The position numbers were made by a program, and so were the translations under genes. A stretch of 22,141 nucleotides of DNA from JBBQBQ01 sp038317685. Lineage in GTDB: Bacteria; Desulfobacterota; Desulfuromonadia; Desulfuromonadales; DDH964. The stretch covers positions 1 to 22,141 of the forward strand of contig JBBQBQ010000025.1 of NCBI GenBank assembly GCA_038317685.1, read 5' to 3'. Positions within the stretch are counted from its first letter, which is position 1, and each line of letters begins with the position of its first letter. Below, piece by piece: positions 1 to 7,958 of this stretch. The notes beneath the pieces were generated by a model. The model was not told the DNA's origin. It ran no database searches and worked only from the letters and a program-made list of their open reading frames with translations.

Positions 1-300
1 CTGGATGAACGCCTCCCCTTGCTGAAACCAGTCGACGGCGTTTTGGGCGACCATGATGAGGAGGGCGGCGACCGGCAGAATGAAGCAGATGGTGACGGCC
101 AGGACCATCAGCCCGGCGGCGGCGCCGGGATGGGCGGGGAAGCGGCGGGCCAGGCGGTCGTGGTGTGGGAGGGTCGCAGTGCCGATGATCAGCGCCCAGG
201 CGAGGGGCTTGGCGATGGGGGCCGCCAGCAGAGCAACCAGGACGACCGCCGCTGCCGTCGCCAGGGCGGCCAGCATGCTCAGATAGATCTTCTTGTCCAT
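1..300 (-). CDS. AI-2E family transporter, N-terminal part (cut by window edge)
   Basis: One hundred residues are visible, starting MDKKIYLSML, and the frame stays open to the left edge. They hold two or three hydrophobic segments (about residues 8-28, 31-44 and 60-86) separated by a short basic stretch (HHDRLARRFP). A hairpin-membrane start, a basic loop with a conserved proline (here LPHHDRLARRFPAHP) and a third helix followed by a VDWFQQ-type amphipathic stretch are typical of the AI-2E/PerM family of multi-pass inner-membrane exporters. The start at base 300 has a GGAAAG ribosome site about 9 bases upstream. It diverges from the BON-lipoprotein cluster across the 301-698 region. The substrate cannot be told, since members differ (autoinducer-2, antiporter and unknown roles). 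The family call rests on the N-terminus alone. Confidence 0.7.
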   Translation of the reverse strand, partial: MDKKIYLSMLAALATAAAVVLVALLAAPIAKPLAWALIIGTATLPHHDRLARRFPAHPGAAAGLMVLAVTICFILPVAALLIMVAQNAVDWFQQGEAFIQ

Positions 301-393
301 GTCCGTCAACTTTCCAGGGGGGGAGCCTTCGTCTGCATGGTCAAATTTATCATGATTCTGAAAAATGTCCCGTCACGCTCCCTTCCAGAGGAC

Positions 394-427
394 CCTCCAA
401 ATGTTGTGGTTCCACCAAATATGGAGG
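394..427 (+). promoter_or_regulatory. Tandem upstream activator sites, copy C
   Basis: Two 16-bp elements, CCTCCAAATGTTGTGG (394-409) and CCACCAAATATGGAGG (412-427), start 18 bp apart and match each other at 12 of 16 positions. They align with the pairs at 9014-9047 and 13664-13697, with AAAT central and GG final. The elements start 130 and 112 bp upstream of the -24 GG at 524, against 131 and 113 in the other two copies. This is the most diverged of the three pairs. Its identity rests as much on the matching geometry as on the sequence. Confidence 0.6.
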
Positions 428-482
428 ATGCGGCCTCGTGAAGGCACTGCAGCAGTTCCCGGTGACCCGCCTAAGGCTCTGT

Positions 483-495
483 TATCAAAGGAGGC
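483..495 (+). promoter_or_regulatory. Possible IHF-binding site, copy C
   Basis: TATCAA at 483-488 fits the WATCAA core of the IHF consensus, but the TTR element after the 4-base gap is missing (GGC instead). It starts 41 bp upstream of the -24 GG, which matches the candidate sites of the other two promoters (40 bp each). DNA bending by IHF between an activator site and a sigma-54 promoter is well known. The position, more than the sequence, supports this call. Confidence 0.35.
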
Positions 496-522
496 GCCGC
501 TTGGCCCTGGTATTTTTGGCTT

Positions 523-538
523 CGGCATACAAATTGCT
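523..538 (+). promoter_or_regulatory. Sigma-54 (-24/-12) promoter of the BON-lipoprotein cluster
   Basis: CGGCAT, 5 bases, TTGCT fits the TGGCAY-N5-TTGCW consensus at all but the first base, and GG (524-525) and GC (536-537) are separated by the required 10 bp. Transcription would begin near 549. Tandem activator sites lie at the same distance upstream as for the two other sigma-54 promoters in the window. Confidence 0.65.
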
Positions 539-698
539 CTATATAAGTCCTAGATGGAGATTGAAAAATCCGGTGAATGGAGCGGATGAATAAAGGTAAT
601 GATTCTTTCCATTGGTTGAAAATCGATTGAATTTCCAATTCGATTAATGCAGTCGAAACAAAGGAAGTATAAACAACTCACAAAATGGAGATTAAATC

Positions 699-1013
699 AT
701 GGGAAATTTGAGCCGCACCATAAAATCACTGGTATTTATCGGCATTATCGTCGCATTCCTCGGCTGCGCCGCCACCCGGCATCATGAAAGCACCGGCCAG
801 TATGTCGATGATTCCACCATCACCACCAAAGTCAAAGCCGCCATCTTCGACGAGCCGACCCTGAAAGTATTGCAGATCAATGTCGAGACCTTCAAGGGGG
901 TCGTTCAATTGAGCGGCTTTGTCGATACGGCCACGGCCTCCAACAAAGCCAGCGACGTCGCCAGGACCGTCGAGGGCGTACGATCGGTCAAGAACGACTT
1001 GATTGTAAAGTAG
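699..1013 (+). CDS. BON-domain lipoprotein
   Basis: This 104-residue protein begins with a lipoprotein signal: basic start, hydrophobic segment, then lipobox FLGC with the acylated cysteine at residue 23. Residues about 37-104 form one BON domain: DDSTITTKVKAAIF, then VETFKGVVQLSGFVDT, then an alpha segment ending VEGVRSVKNDLIVK. BON domains (as in OsmY and the Kbp/YgaU group) are small alpha/beta modules tied to envelope stability and osmotic stress, probably through phospholipid or surface contact. The start has a TGGAGA ribosome site. It is the first gene behind the sigma-54 promoter at 523-538 and is followed by a small membrane-protein gene, so an envelope stress role fits. Single-BON lipoproteins of this size are common, and no ligand can be assigned. 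Confidence 0.85.
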   Translation: MGNLSRTIKSLVFIGIIVAFLGCAATRHHESTGQYVDDSTITTKVKAAIFDEPTLKVLQINVETFKGVVQLSGFVDTATASNKASDVARTVEGVRSVKNDLIVK

Positions 1014-1093
1014 TTTCATTGACCAAAAACCTGTCAAGACCCGTTCGGGTGGTCTTCCTCGATTTTTCCGAACGGACCATCAGGCGTTGAAGC

Positions 1094-1115
1094 GGCGGTG
1101 GCCAAGGCCACCGCC
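1094..1115 (+). other. Strong hairpin just upstream of the lmo0937-type gene
   Basis: GGCGGTGGCC and GGCCACCGCC are perfect inverted arms separated by AA, so a stem of about 8 bp with a CCAAGG loop can form. It has no U-tract and sits 5 bases before the CCCTAACTGA leader motif and the ribosome site of the next gene. It is more likely an mRNA processing or stabilising element than a terminator. A similar arrangement occurs at 14935-14970. Confidence 0.4.
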
Positions 1116-1142
1116 CGGCGCCCTAACTGAGATGAGGTTCTT

Positions 1143-1292
1143 ATGCTTTGGACCATTTGCGTCATCCTGATCATTCTCTGGCTGTTGGGAGTCGTGACTT
1201 CCTACACCATGGGCGGGCTGATCCATATCCTGCTCGTGATAGCCATCATCGTGGTGCTGGTCCGCCTGATCCAGGGACGGAGAGTCCTCTAG
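1143..1292 (+). CDS. lmo0937-type small membrane protein (49 aa)
   Basis: The product is a 49-residue protein made of two closely spaced hydrophobic segments (about residues 3-20 and 26-43) with a conserved middle (SYTMGGLIHIL) and a basic tail (IQGRRVL). This pattern (MLWTI start, W at residue 13, GG.IHILL centre, QGRR end) is that of the lmo0937 family of small stress-associated membrane proteins, whose function is unknown. A close paralogue lies at 14571-14717. The AGG of GATGAGG serves as ribosome site. The gene is the second of the BON cluster and is closed by the terminator at 1322-1362. It lies in the inner membrane by prediction. Confidence 0.85.
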   Translation: MLWTICVILIILWLLGVVTSYTMGGLIHILLVIAIIVVLVRLIQGRRVL

Positions 1293-1321
1293 GGAAGAAC
1301 CAGGCGTACAACGATTGAGAA

Positions 1322-1362
1322 CCACAACCAAGGGCGTACTTAAGGTACGCCCTTATTTGTGG
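1322..1362. terminator. Convergent (bidirectional) terminator
   Basis: AAGGGCGTAC (1330-1339) pairs perfectly with GTACGCCCTT (1345-1354) around a 5-base loop. The stem extends with CCACAA (1322-1327) against TTGTGG (1357-1362). It lies between the plus-strand lmo0937-type gene and the minus-strand HD-GYP gene that runs towards it, and can serve both strands. The U-runs are short on each side. Confidence 0.7.
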
Positions 1363-1517
1363 TGGAATCGGGCCGTCCTGCAAGGTTCACTGCAACGACG
1401 AAACCGGAGGCACCCATGACCGTCAAGGTCTATTCCCGAATGCGCAAGAGGTTGCGAGTCGCGCCGCGTCCGGCTCAGATTCTGCGAGGTAATTTTTTGG
1501 GAGCCCTGCGCGGCACG

Positions 1518-2819
1518 TTATCGGACCTCGTCTGCAGCCACCGCCGCCACTTTGTCGAAGATTTCTCCGTACTCCCGGACCGCCTCGGATTGAGCCCCGG
1601 CGCGGATGCCGTTGAGCGTTTCGTAGTTTTCCAGGAGCATGGCAACGATGTCGGGGTCGAGGGCCTGTTGCGCCACCATCTCCCCGATGACCCGCCGGGT
1701 CGTGGCTTGGTCCATGCCGGATCGGTAAGGACGGTCTTCGGTCAGGGCGGTGAAGACGTCCGCCACCGCCATGATCCGTGACCCGGTCGACAGTTCGCCC
1801 CCCCCGACCTGGTAAGGGTAGCCATGGCCGTCGATCCGCTCGTGGTGGTCGGCGCTCCAGGCGGTAATGGTTTCGAAGGAGGGGATATTCTCCAGGGCCC
1901 GGCGGGTGAAGTAGGTGTGGCAACGGATCAGCGCCCTCTCCTCGTCACTGAGTTGGGCCGGCTTCTCCAGCAATTCGGCGGGGACGGCGAGCTTTCCGAG
2001 GTCATGGAGGAGTCCGGCGATCCGCATGCGGGCTCCTTCTTCGGCAGGGCTGCCGGTCAGGAGGGCCAGGGCCTCGGCACTGGCGGCCACCCCGCTCGAA
2101 TGAGTGGCGGTAAAGTGGCTCCGAAAATCGATGATCCGGGCAAACATGCGGCTCAGTTCGAGAATACCGGCGGTGTCGAGGCTGATCTGGCGAAGCTGGA
2201 GTTGCTCCTCGAAGACCCGGTCGCGGCGGGGGAAAGCCAAACCGAGCCAGAAAGACTCCAGGCCGGCCAGATCGAGGAAGGCATCGACCAGCAGGGGGGC
2301 AAAGGTCGAACCGCGGGCTGCGATGATCCTGGCGCGAATCTCCGGAACCCTGGTCAACAGGTGGATGCCGTCCATGGTTCCGATCAGCACCGAGATCCGA
2401 TCGGCCAGGTGCAGGACGTGGCTGCCGAGAGGGACGGCTCTGTGGCGCTGAACCGCTCCGGCGCCGTCGGCCCATTTGACATGGTGAAAACGAACCATCT
2501 CGCCGATTTGGGCCAGAGGGCTGTACATTTCGAGGAGGAGAGCCCCGGTCTCCCCATGGTGGTCCTGTCCATCCTCTTCGAAGCTCAACAGCCGGACCCG
2601 GCCGGTCAGGGAGAGGGCGCCGATATCGTGGAGATTCCCGGCAAAGTAAAGGTCGAGCCGCAGGTCCTCCGGCAGGTCCAAGTGAGCGGCCAGGGCATGG
2701 GCGATCCAGCCGACCCGCTGGTGGTGGTCGGCCAGTTGGGGACTGACCAGATCGATGGTGTCGGCCAGACAGTTGATGAGATCCGGCATCGAGGTCCCGA
2801 ATGTTCCAACCTGGGTCAT
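1518..2819 (-). CDS. Tandem HD / HD-GYP domain protein
   Basis: This 433-residue protein has two HD-type halves. The C-terminal half (about 215-405) is a recognisable HD-GYP phosphodiesterase: H240, the HDLGK metal motif at 272-276, HHERIDGHGYP at 325-335 and the following SRIMAVADVFTALTEDRPYR stretch. HD-GYP proteins usually hydrolyse cyclic di-GMP. The N-terminal half (about 25-195) has the same skeleton (DHHQR, NLHDIG at 62-67, HHVKWADGAG, LGSHVLHLADRISVL) but has lost the GYP tripeptide, so it may be regulatory. No membrane segment, receiver or PAS domain is seen, so it should be cytoplasmic. The start at 2819 is chosen because GGGAGG sits 6 bases before it; an ATG at 2858 has its purine run directly abutting. 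It is the last gene of the minus-strand unit, 72 bp after phosphoketolase. Confidence 0.85.
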   Translation of the reverse strand: MTQVGTFGTSMPDLINCLADTIDLVSPQLADHHQRVGWIAHALAAHLDLPEDLRLDLYFAGNLHDIGALSLTGRVRLLSFEEDGQDHHGETGALLLEMYSPLAQIGEMVRFHHVKWADGAGAVQRHRAVPLGSHVLHLADRISVLIGTMDGIHLLTRVPEIRARIIAARGSTFAPLLVDAFLDLAGLESFWLGLAFPRRDRVFEEQLQLRQISLDTAGILELSRMFARIIDFRSHFTATHSSGVAASAEALALLTGSPAEEGARMRIAGLLHDLGKLAVPAELLEKPAQLSDEERALIRCHTYFTRRALENIPSFETITAWSADHHERIDGHGYPYQVGGGELSTGSRIMAVADVFTALTEDRPYRSGMDQATTRRVIGEMVAQQALDPDIVAMLLENYETLNGIRAGAQSEAVREYGEIFDKVAAVAADEVR

Positions 2820-2891
2820 GGCGCGCCTCCCAATGGGGGTTTGGCGGCATTCTACCATCTCCTTCCGCGCGTACCAATCTCCATCGCAAGT

Positions 2892-5303
2892 TCAAAACGG
2901 GTTTTGGTCATCATCGAGACAGAAGAAGCGCGGCCGGGACGCCGAGGTCCATTGCCAGCCCCGGATCTCCGGCAGGTCGACGCCGTGGCGCCGGATGTAC
3001 TGCTGATGCCGGCCCAGGCCGGCCTGCAGCTGTTGTTTCAGGGTGATCCCCTTCTCTCCGGTCCCGGGGAGACGGTCGATGGCGTCAATCGCCAGGTGGA
3101 AACGGTCCAGCTCGTTCAGGACCGTCATGTCGAAGGGGGTGGTGACGGTCCCTTCTTCCCGGTAGCCGTGGACGTGGAGGTTATGGTGGTTGGTGCGGCG
3201 ATAGGTCAGCCGGTGAATCAGCCACGGGTAGGCATGGAAGGCGAAGATGACCGGTTTGTCCCGGGTGAAGAGCGCATCGAAGTCACTGTCGGCGAGACCG
3301 TGGGGGTGTTCGCCCGGCGGCGCCAGCTTCATCAGATCGACGACATTGACGACGCGAATCTTCAGCTCGGGCAGGTTCTCTCGCAACAGGATGACGGCGG
3401 CAAGGGTTTCCAGGGTCGGCACATCCCCGCAGCAGGCCATGACCAGGTCGGGCTCATCGTCCGAGTCGGTGCCGGCCCACGACCAGATCCCGATCCCCGC
3501 GGCGCAGTGTCTGACGGCCGCCTCCATCGTCAGCCACTGGGGAGCCGGGTGCTTGCCGGCGATGACGACGTTGACGTAGTGGCGGCTGCGCAGACAATGA
3601 TCCATCACCGCCAGCAGGCAGTTGGCGTCGGGGGGGAGGTAGATTCGCACAATCTCCGCCTTCTTGCTGGCGACGACGTCGAGGAAGCCGGGGTCCTGGT
3701 GGGTAAAGCCGTTGTGGTCCTGCCGCCAGACATGGGAGGTGAGGAGGTAGTTCAGCGAGGCGATCGGCCGCCGCCAGGGCAGGGTCGCGGCGACCTTCAG
3801 CCACTTGGCGTGCTGGTTGAACATCGAATCGACGATGTGGATGAAGGCTTCGTAGCAGTTGAAGAGGCCATGCCGGCCGGTGAGCAGATACCCCTCCAGC
3901 CACCCCTCGCATTGGTGCTCGCTGAGCATGGCGTCCAGCACCCGCCCGTCGGGGGCGAGGAAGGCGTCGTTTGGCGCGGTGGCGGCATCCCATTGGCGGC
4001 TGGTCTCTTCGAAGACCGCTTCCAGGCCGTTGGAGATCGTCTCGTCCGGGCCGAAGATCCGGAAATTGCGCTGCGCGCGGTTGAGTTTCACCACATCGCG
4101 CAGGAAGAGCCCGAGGAGATGGGTGTCACCCCTGCCGGGGACTCCCGGGGTGGGGACGTCGAGCCCGTAGTCGCGAAAATCGGGGAGCTGCAGATCCCGC
4201 AGCAGGAGGCCGCCGTTGGCATGGGGATTGGCGCTCATGCGACGCTCGCCCCGGGGGGCCAGCTCGGCCAGCTCCGGGTTCAGGCGCCCCTCGGAATCGA
4301 AGAGTTCGTCCGGGCGGTAGCTTCGCAGCCATGCCTCCAGGAGTTTGAGGTGCTCCGGATGAGCATGGGGGTGGAGGGGGACCTGGTGGGAGCGGAAGCT
4401 CCCTTCCATCGGCCGGCCGTCGACAAACCTCGGCCCGGTCCAGCCTTTCGGGGATATCAGGACGATCATCGGCCAGCGGGGACGGACGGCGGCGGCGCCG
4501 CTGCGGGCCTTTTTCTGGATGGTTTTGATCGTTTCGACCGCCGAGGCGAGGGCCGCGGCCATCGCCTCATGCATCCGCGCCGGCTCGTGGCCTTCGACAA
4601 ACAGCGGCGTCCACCCGTAGCCGCGCAGCAACTGCTCCAGTTCCTCGCGGGTGATACGGGCGAGGAGGGTCGGGTTGGCGATCTTGAAGCCGTTGAGGTG
4701 GAGGATCGGCAGGACCGCGCCGTCGCTGGCCGGGTTGAGGAATTTGTTCGAATGCCAGGCGGTGGCCAGCGCGCCGGTCTCCGCCTCGCCGTCGCCGACG
4801 ACGCAGGCAACAATCAGCTCGGGGTTGTCGAAGACCGCCCCGAAGGCATGGCTGAGGGAATAGCCGAGTTCGCCCCCCTCGTGGATCGATCCCGGACACT
4901 CCGGGGAGACATGGCTGGGGATGCCGCCAGGGAAGGAGAACTGGAGGAAGAGCCGTTGCAGGCCGGCCTCGTCCCGGCTGATGTCGGGATAGATCTCGCT
5001 GTAGGTCCCTTCAAGATAGGTGTTGGCCACCACCGCCGGACCGCCGTGCCCGGGGCCGGAGACGTAGATCATGTCGAGATCGTATTCCTTGATGACCCGG
5101 TTCAGGTGCACGTAGATAAAGCTCTGCCCCGGCGTCGTCCCCCAGTGGCCGAGGAGGATCTGCTTCACATCGACGAGCTCCAGCGGCCGTTTCAGCAGCG
5201 GGTTGTCGAAGAGATAGATCTGCCCGACGGCCAGATAGTTGGCCGCCCGCCAATAGGCATCGAGCAGGTGGAGAGCTTCGGGGGTGAGGACTTTAGTCGT
5301 CAT
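2892..5303 (-). CDS. xfp: Xylulose-5-phosphate/fructose-6-phosphate phosphoketolase
   Basis: This 803-residue, full-length protein is a thiamine-diphosphate enzyme that cleaves xylulose 5-phosphate (and usually fructose 6-phosphate) with phosphate to acetyl phosphate plus glyceraldehyde 3-phosphate or erythrose 4-phosphate. Family marks in order are LLGHWGTTPG (50-59), SGPGHGGPA (82-90), the TPP motif GDGEAETG (170-177), AWHSNKFLNPASDGAVLPIL and HLNGFKIANPT, then NRAQRNFRIFGPDET and, near the C-terminus, HAYPWLIHRLTYRRTNH. Conserved histidines (H53, H86) are present. The frame is open upstream to 5717, but the homologous part begins at the ATG at 5303; its ribosome site is weak, suggesting coupling to the preceding DUF1207 gene 74 bp away. 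Acetyl phosphate would normally pass to acetate kinase, yet the only kinase gene in the window is gutted (19961-20164). Confidence 0.96.
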   Translation of the reverse strand: MTTKVLTPEALHLLDAYWRAANYLAVGQIYLFDNPLLKRPLELVDVKQILLGHWGTTPGQSFIYVHLNRVIKEYDLDMIYVSGPGHGGPAVVANTYLEGTYSEIYPDISRDEAGLQRLFLQFSFPGGIPSHVSPECPGSIHEGGELGYSLSHAFGAVFDNPELIVACVVGDGEAETGALATAWHSNKFLNPASDGAVLPILHLNGFKIANPTLLARITREELEQLLRGYGWTPLFVEGHEPARMHEAMAAALASAVETIKTIQKKARSGAAAVRPRWPMIVLISPKGWTGPRFVDGRPMEGSFRSHQVPLHPHAHPEHLKLLEAWLRSYRPDELFDSEGRLNPELAELAPRGERRMSANPHANGGLLLRDLQLPDFRDYGLDVPTPGVPGRGDTHLLGLFLRDVVKLNRAQRNFRIFGPDETISNGLEAVFEETSRQWDAATAPNDAFLAPDGRVLDAMLSEHQCEGWLEGYLLTGRHGLFNCYEAFIHIVDSMFNQHAKWLKVAATLPWRRPIASLNYLLTSHVWRQDHNGFTHQDPGFLDVVASKKAEIVRIYLPPDANCLLAVMDHCLRSRHYVNVVIAGKHPAPQWLTMEAAVRHCAAGIGIWSWAGTDSDDEPDLVMACCGDVPTLETLAAVILLRENLPELKIRVVNVVDLMKLAPPGEHPHGLADSDFDALFTRDKPVIFAFHAYPWLIHRLTYRRTNHHNLHVHGYREEGTVTTPFDMTVLNELDRFHLAIDAIDRLPGTGEKGITLKQQLQAGLGRHQQYIRRHGVDLPEIRGWQWTSASRPRFFCLDDDQNPF

Positions 5304-5377
5304 GATCGGGATGCCCCGCTTCGATTCAAGATTGAGAACGCCGGGGCCAATGCTCCCCGAGGCTCGCGCCGGCCGGT

Positions 5378-6256
5378 TCAAAACTGGACGTTGATCCCGG
5401 CGCCGAAATATTCGGCCCGCAGTTTGTAGAACTGGCCGAAGGGGAGATTGCCGTGGAAATATTCGCCGAAGATCTGGATCGCCCGTTTCTCGGTGAAGGG
5501 GCTGCGAATATTGATACCGGCTTTGGCGCTCAGGTCGGGATTCCAGTCGGTCTCCTCCCAGGCATGGTAGAGGACGCTGGCAAAGGGGTGCATGGTCGCC
5601 TTGAAGACCGGTTTCGAACGGAGATAGTCGAGTCCGGCCTGGACGCTGAGGCGCTCCAGCGGCGTCCCGGTATGGATGATATAGGTGGGGCCGGCGGTGA
5701 GCCGGAGCCCTTCCCATTCCAGGCCGCCGAGCAGTTCGAGGGCCTCGAAGCTCAGATTGATCCGCGTTTGGCGCAGTTCCGGGCGCTGGGGGAGGAGCAG
5801 GAACTCATCGCCCAGGTGAGAGGACTGGTGAAAGAGGCGTGCCCGGGCCGACCAGGGCCCGTTGCGGTAGGCCAGCGGCAGGCCGATGATATAGTCGGCG
5901 TTGATCAGATCCATGGAGTCGGAGTCGAGATTGAATTCGGCAAGGACCGCCCCGCTGATGCTGAGCTGCCAGAGATCGGCCTTCCCCCCGCCCGCCCAGC
6001 GCACCAGACCGAAGCTGTCGCCGAAGCCGACCGCGCCGATGTTGAAGCTGTCCCCGGGGAGGTGCAGGCTGAGCCAGGTGACGTGGGTACGGGGCTCCTT
6101 GGGACTGGCCAGCGGCACGAAGAAGAGGGGACCCTCAGGGTAGAGGATCGTCTCCCGGAGGGGGAGCGGCTCGGCCGGCTTGGACGGCAGGTTGTCGAAG
6201 CCGGTGAGCAGAGGGAAGCAGGCGGCCAGAATCAGGATCAGGGTGAAGTTGCGCAT
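5378..6256 (-). CDS. DUF1207 family envelope protein
   Basis: This 292-residue protein begins with a signal peptide (MRNFTLILILAACFPLLTG). The LAAC at residues 10-13 could be read as a lipobox but lies very early, so ordinary Sec export is as likely. The body matches the DUF1207 pattern: PLFFVPLASPKEPRTHV, FNIGAVGFGDSFGLVRW, a stretch around DSMDLINADYIIGLPLAYR and YHQSSHLGDEFLL, with alternating hydrophobic strands and a terminal phenylalanine (NVQF) as in outer-membrane beta-barrels. Function is unknown. A GGGAG ribosome site 8 bases upstream fixes the start at 6256; the frame is open to 6745, but that part is antisense to the kinase reading. It lies between the PAS kinase and phosphoketolase in one run. 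Confidence 0.8.
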   Translation of the reverse strand: MRNFTLILILAACFPLLTGFDNLPSKPAEPLPLRETILYPEGPLFFVPLASPKEPRTHVTWLSLHLPGDSFNIGAVGFGDSFGLVRWAGGGKADLWQLSISGAVLAEFNLDSDSMDLINADYIIGLPLAYRNGPWSARARLFHQSSHLGDEFLLLPQRPELRQTRINLSFEALELLGGLEWEGLRLTAGPTYIIHTGTPLERLSVQAGLDYLRSKPVFKATMHPFASVLYHAWEETDWNPDLSAKAGINIRSPFTEKRAIQIFGEYFHGNLPFGQFYKLRAEYFGAGINVQF

Positions 6257-6323
6257 CGTTAGACTCCCGCCAATCTGGGTCAATGGTTGAGGAAAGAAGC
6301 CGTGACCGGCCAATGGCCGCGGA

Positions 6324-7628
6324 TTATTCCAGGGTGAAGAGGAAGGTCGCACCCTGCCCGGGCGCGCTCTCGGCCCAGATCCTCCCGCCCTGGCGGCGGA
6401 TGATCCGTTCGACGGTGGCCAGGCCGATGCCGTACCCATCGGTGTCGGTCCCGGGAAGTTGTCGGAAGGGGATGAAGACCTGGTCCGCCAGGGCCATGTC
6501 GAAGCCCGGTCCGTTGTCCCGGACGAAACCGACCGGTTTGCCGGACGCCTCCGCCACGCCGAATTCGATGATCGCCTTTTCCTGAGCGCCGGTGAATTTC
6601 CAGGCGTTGCCCAAAAGGTTGCCGAGCACAATGCGCCACAGGTCCGGATCTCCGCAGCACCTGACCTCCTCCTCGATGCGAAAGACGACCTTTCGATCCG
6701 GTGCCAGCTCCCGGAGTTCAAAGGCGGCCTCCCTCGCCAGAGCACTCAGGTCGACTGTCTCCCGACGCTGTTGGGCGTAGGCGGTGGGGGAAAATTCGAG
6801 CAAGGACTCGATGACCCGGCTCATGCGCACGGTTCCGGCGGAAATATCGTTGAGGTACCTCATGGACGGTTCATCGGGCTGTTCGGCCCACAATTCCTTG
6901 AGGACCTGGGCATAACCCTGGATGATCGTGAGGGGCTGCCGCAGCTCGTGGGAAACGGTGTAGTTGAAGGCCTCCAGTTCGATATTGGCGGCGGCCAGCT
7001 CGTCGGCGCGGACCGCCAGCTCGGCGTGCAGAGCTTTGAGCTGCAGTTCCTGCTCGCGGCGCAGGGAGATATCGATGAGGACGGCCCGGCACTCCAATCC
7101 GGAGGCCGCGGCCAGCGCCTCGACCTGCACGGCGACCGATTGTTTCCAACTGTTCAGGAGGAGCACCTCGCAGGCCTGTTTGCGGCGGTGGGAAAAGACC
7201 GTGCGGAGGAAGTCGGCGAAGGCGGGGCGGTCGGGTCCTGCGACGATCAGTCCGAAACGGCGGCCGGTCAGGCGCCAGCGGTCGATGCCCAAAAGGCCGG
7301 CGGCGGTGAGGTTGGCGGCGAGGATGGCACCGTGGTGGTCGAGGGTCAGGTAGCCGACCGGGGCGAAATCGTAGAGGTCGGTATATTTATCCAGAGTCGT
7401 CTCCAGCTCGTCCCGCGCCTGGCTGAGTTCGGCGTTCTGCATCTCCAGTTCGATCTGGTGGACCTCCAGTTCATGGACGAAGCGCTGACGCTCTTCCAGG
7501 TTCCGCGAAGTCGACCGGGGTCCGGCCCTGGCCCGCAACTCTTCCTCGGCGCGCAGACGCAGCTCGGCGGGAGACTCCAGTCTCTCGATCGGGCCGATCT
7601 TCGACCCCTTTCCACCCTTATCCTTCAT
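6324..7628 (-). CDS. Cytoplasmic PAS-domain sensor histidine kinase
   Basis: This 434-residue kinase has no membrane segment. It starts with a charged helix and coiled coil (about 20-80), then a PAS domain (about 81-190, with YDFAPVGYLTLD) and a second coiled coil. A HisKA domain with H-box FNYTVSHELRQPLT (His227) leads to a HATPase_c domain with N-box GNLLGNAWKFT, G1 DNGPGF (371-376) and G2 GIGLATVERI. All catalytic motifs are intact. The PAS module and its preceding segment (QIELEMQN, LYDFAPV.YLT.D) closely resemble those of the sigma-54 activator at 9082-10803, suggesting a shared signal. No receiver-domain partner is encoded in the window. The ribosome site is AAAGGA 10 bases before the ATG. 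The gene lies 54 bases after the DUF3185-like gene in the CsbD unit. Confidence 0.93.
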   Translation of the reverse strand: MKDKGGKGSKIGPIERLESPAELRLRAEEELRARAGPRSTSRNLEERQRFVHELEVHQIELEMQNAELSQARDELETTLDKYTDLYDFAPVGYLTLDHHGAILAANLTAAGLLGIDRWRLTGRRFGLIVAGPDRPAFADFLRTVFSHRRKQACEVLLLNSWKQSVAVQVEALAAASGLECRAVLIDISLRREQELQLKALHAELAVRADELAAANIELEAFNYTVSHELRQPLTIIQGYAQVLKELWAEQPDEPSMRYLNDISAGTVRMSRVIESLLEFSPTAYAQQRRETVDLSALAREAAFELRELAPDRKVVFRIEEEVRCCGDPDLWRIVLGNLLGNAWKFTGAQEKAIIEFGVAEASGKPVGFVRDNGPGFDMALADQVFIPFRQLPGTDTDGYGIGLATVERIIRRQGGRIWAESAPGQGATFLFTLE

Positions 7629-7682
7629 CCTTGACCGTCCTTTTCATGGTCGCCGCCCGGCCATCGAACCTTCCTTTCGCCC

Positions 7683-7904
7683 TCAGCCCTTTTTCAGGCC
7701 GACGGCCACCAGGATAATGCCGCCGACCAGGGCCAGACCGCCGACAATCGGCGGCAGAGGCAGGGTTCGCGTCTTGTCGGCCGACATGTGCAACGGCCCG
7801 AGATCGACGACCTTCTCCCGGGTGGTGAAGCTGATCCCCTGATAACCAAAGGCCGCGACCGCGACCACGATCAGGATGATGCCGATCAATAATGTCGATT
7901 TCAT
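7683..7904 (-). CDS. DUF3185-like small membrane protein
   Basis: The product is 73 residues with two hydrophobic segments (about 4-20 and 52-70) flanking a polar loop with FTTREKVVDLGPLHMSADKT, and a lysine-rich tail (GLKKG). The YQGI.FTTREKVVD.GP and PLPPIVGG motifs are familiar from short proteins usually labelled DUF3185, with unknown function. An AGGAG ribosome site sits 8 bases upstream. It is third in the minus-strand stress unit, before the histidine kinase. The family name is from memory of the motif, so treat it as likely rather than certain. Confidence 0.7.
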   Translation of the reverse strand: MKSTLLIGIILIVVAVAAFGYQGISFTTREKVVDLGPLHMSADKTRTLPLPPIVGGLALVGGIILVAVGLKKG

Positions 7905-7958
7905 GGTGGTTCTCCTGGTTCCTGGTTCTATAGCGATGACACGGGGTATTCACCGTCC

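Larger units (their letters stand above)
301..698. other. Divergent intergenic region between the AI-2E gene and the BON lipoprotein gene
   Basis: This 398-base gene-free stretch is richer in A and T than the genes. It contains a tandem 18-bp-period palindrome pair (394-427), an IHF-like site (483-495) and a -24/-12 promoter (523-538), leaving a leader of about 150 bases before the BON gene. Within the leader, 621-645 holds a weak dyad (AATCGATTG against CAATTCGATT with one bulged base). No convincing small ORF was found; the frames that stay open here carry no recognisable protein. The AI-2E gene's own promoter was not identified with confidence. Confidence 0.6.

Noticed and set aside
621..645. 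Dyad AATCGATTG / CAATTCGATT in the BON gene leader
   Set aside because: A bulged, AT-rich 9-bp dyad occurs by chance easily; there is no matching copy elsewhere in the window.
1036..1075. Overlapping hairpins after the BON lipoprotein gene (AAGACC/GGTCTT and CCGTTCGG/CCGAACGG)
   Set aside because: The stems are short or have a long loop and compete with each other, and only a weak T-run follows; termination here would separate the lmo0937-type gene from its promoter, so it is not called a terminator.
1416..1517. ATG with a GGAGG ribosome site starting MTVKVYSRMRK on the plus strand
   Set aside because: The start signal looks good, but the frame runs on antisense through the HD-GYP gene, follows the terminator at 1322-1362 and shows no recognisable family; it may be a decayed remnant, so it is not called.
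4466..4813. Several 60-115-codon frames on the minus strand inside phosphoketolase
   Set aside because: They are Arg/Pro/Ser/Ala-rich out-of-frame readings of a conserved gene.
1824..5429. A 1201-codon open frame on the plus strand
   Set aside because: It is antisense to the phosphoketolase and HD-GYP genes, has low-complexity G/V/Q/D-rich composition and no recognisable domain; it is a shadow of GC-rich codon usage.
6459..7634. A 391-codon plus-strand open frame
   Set aside because: It is antisense to the histidine kinase with intact H, N and G boxes; no protein motif is present.
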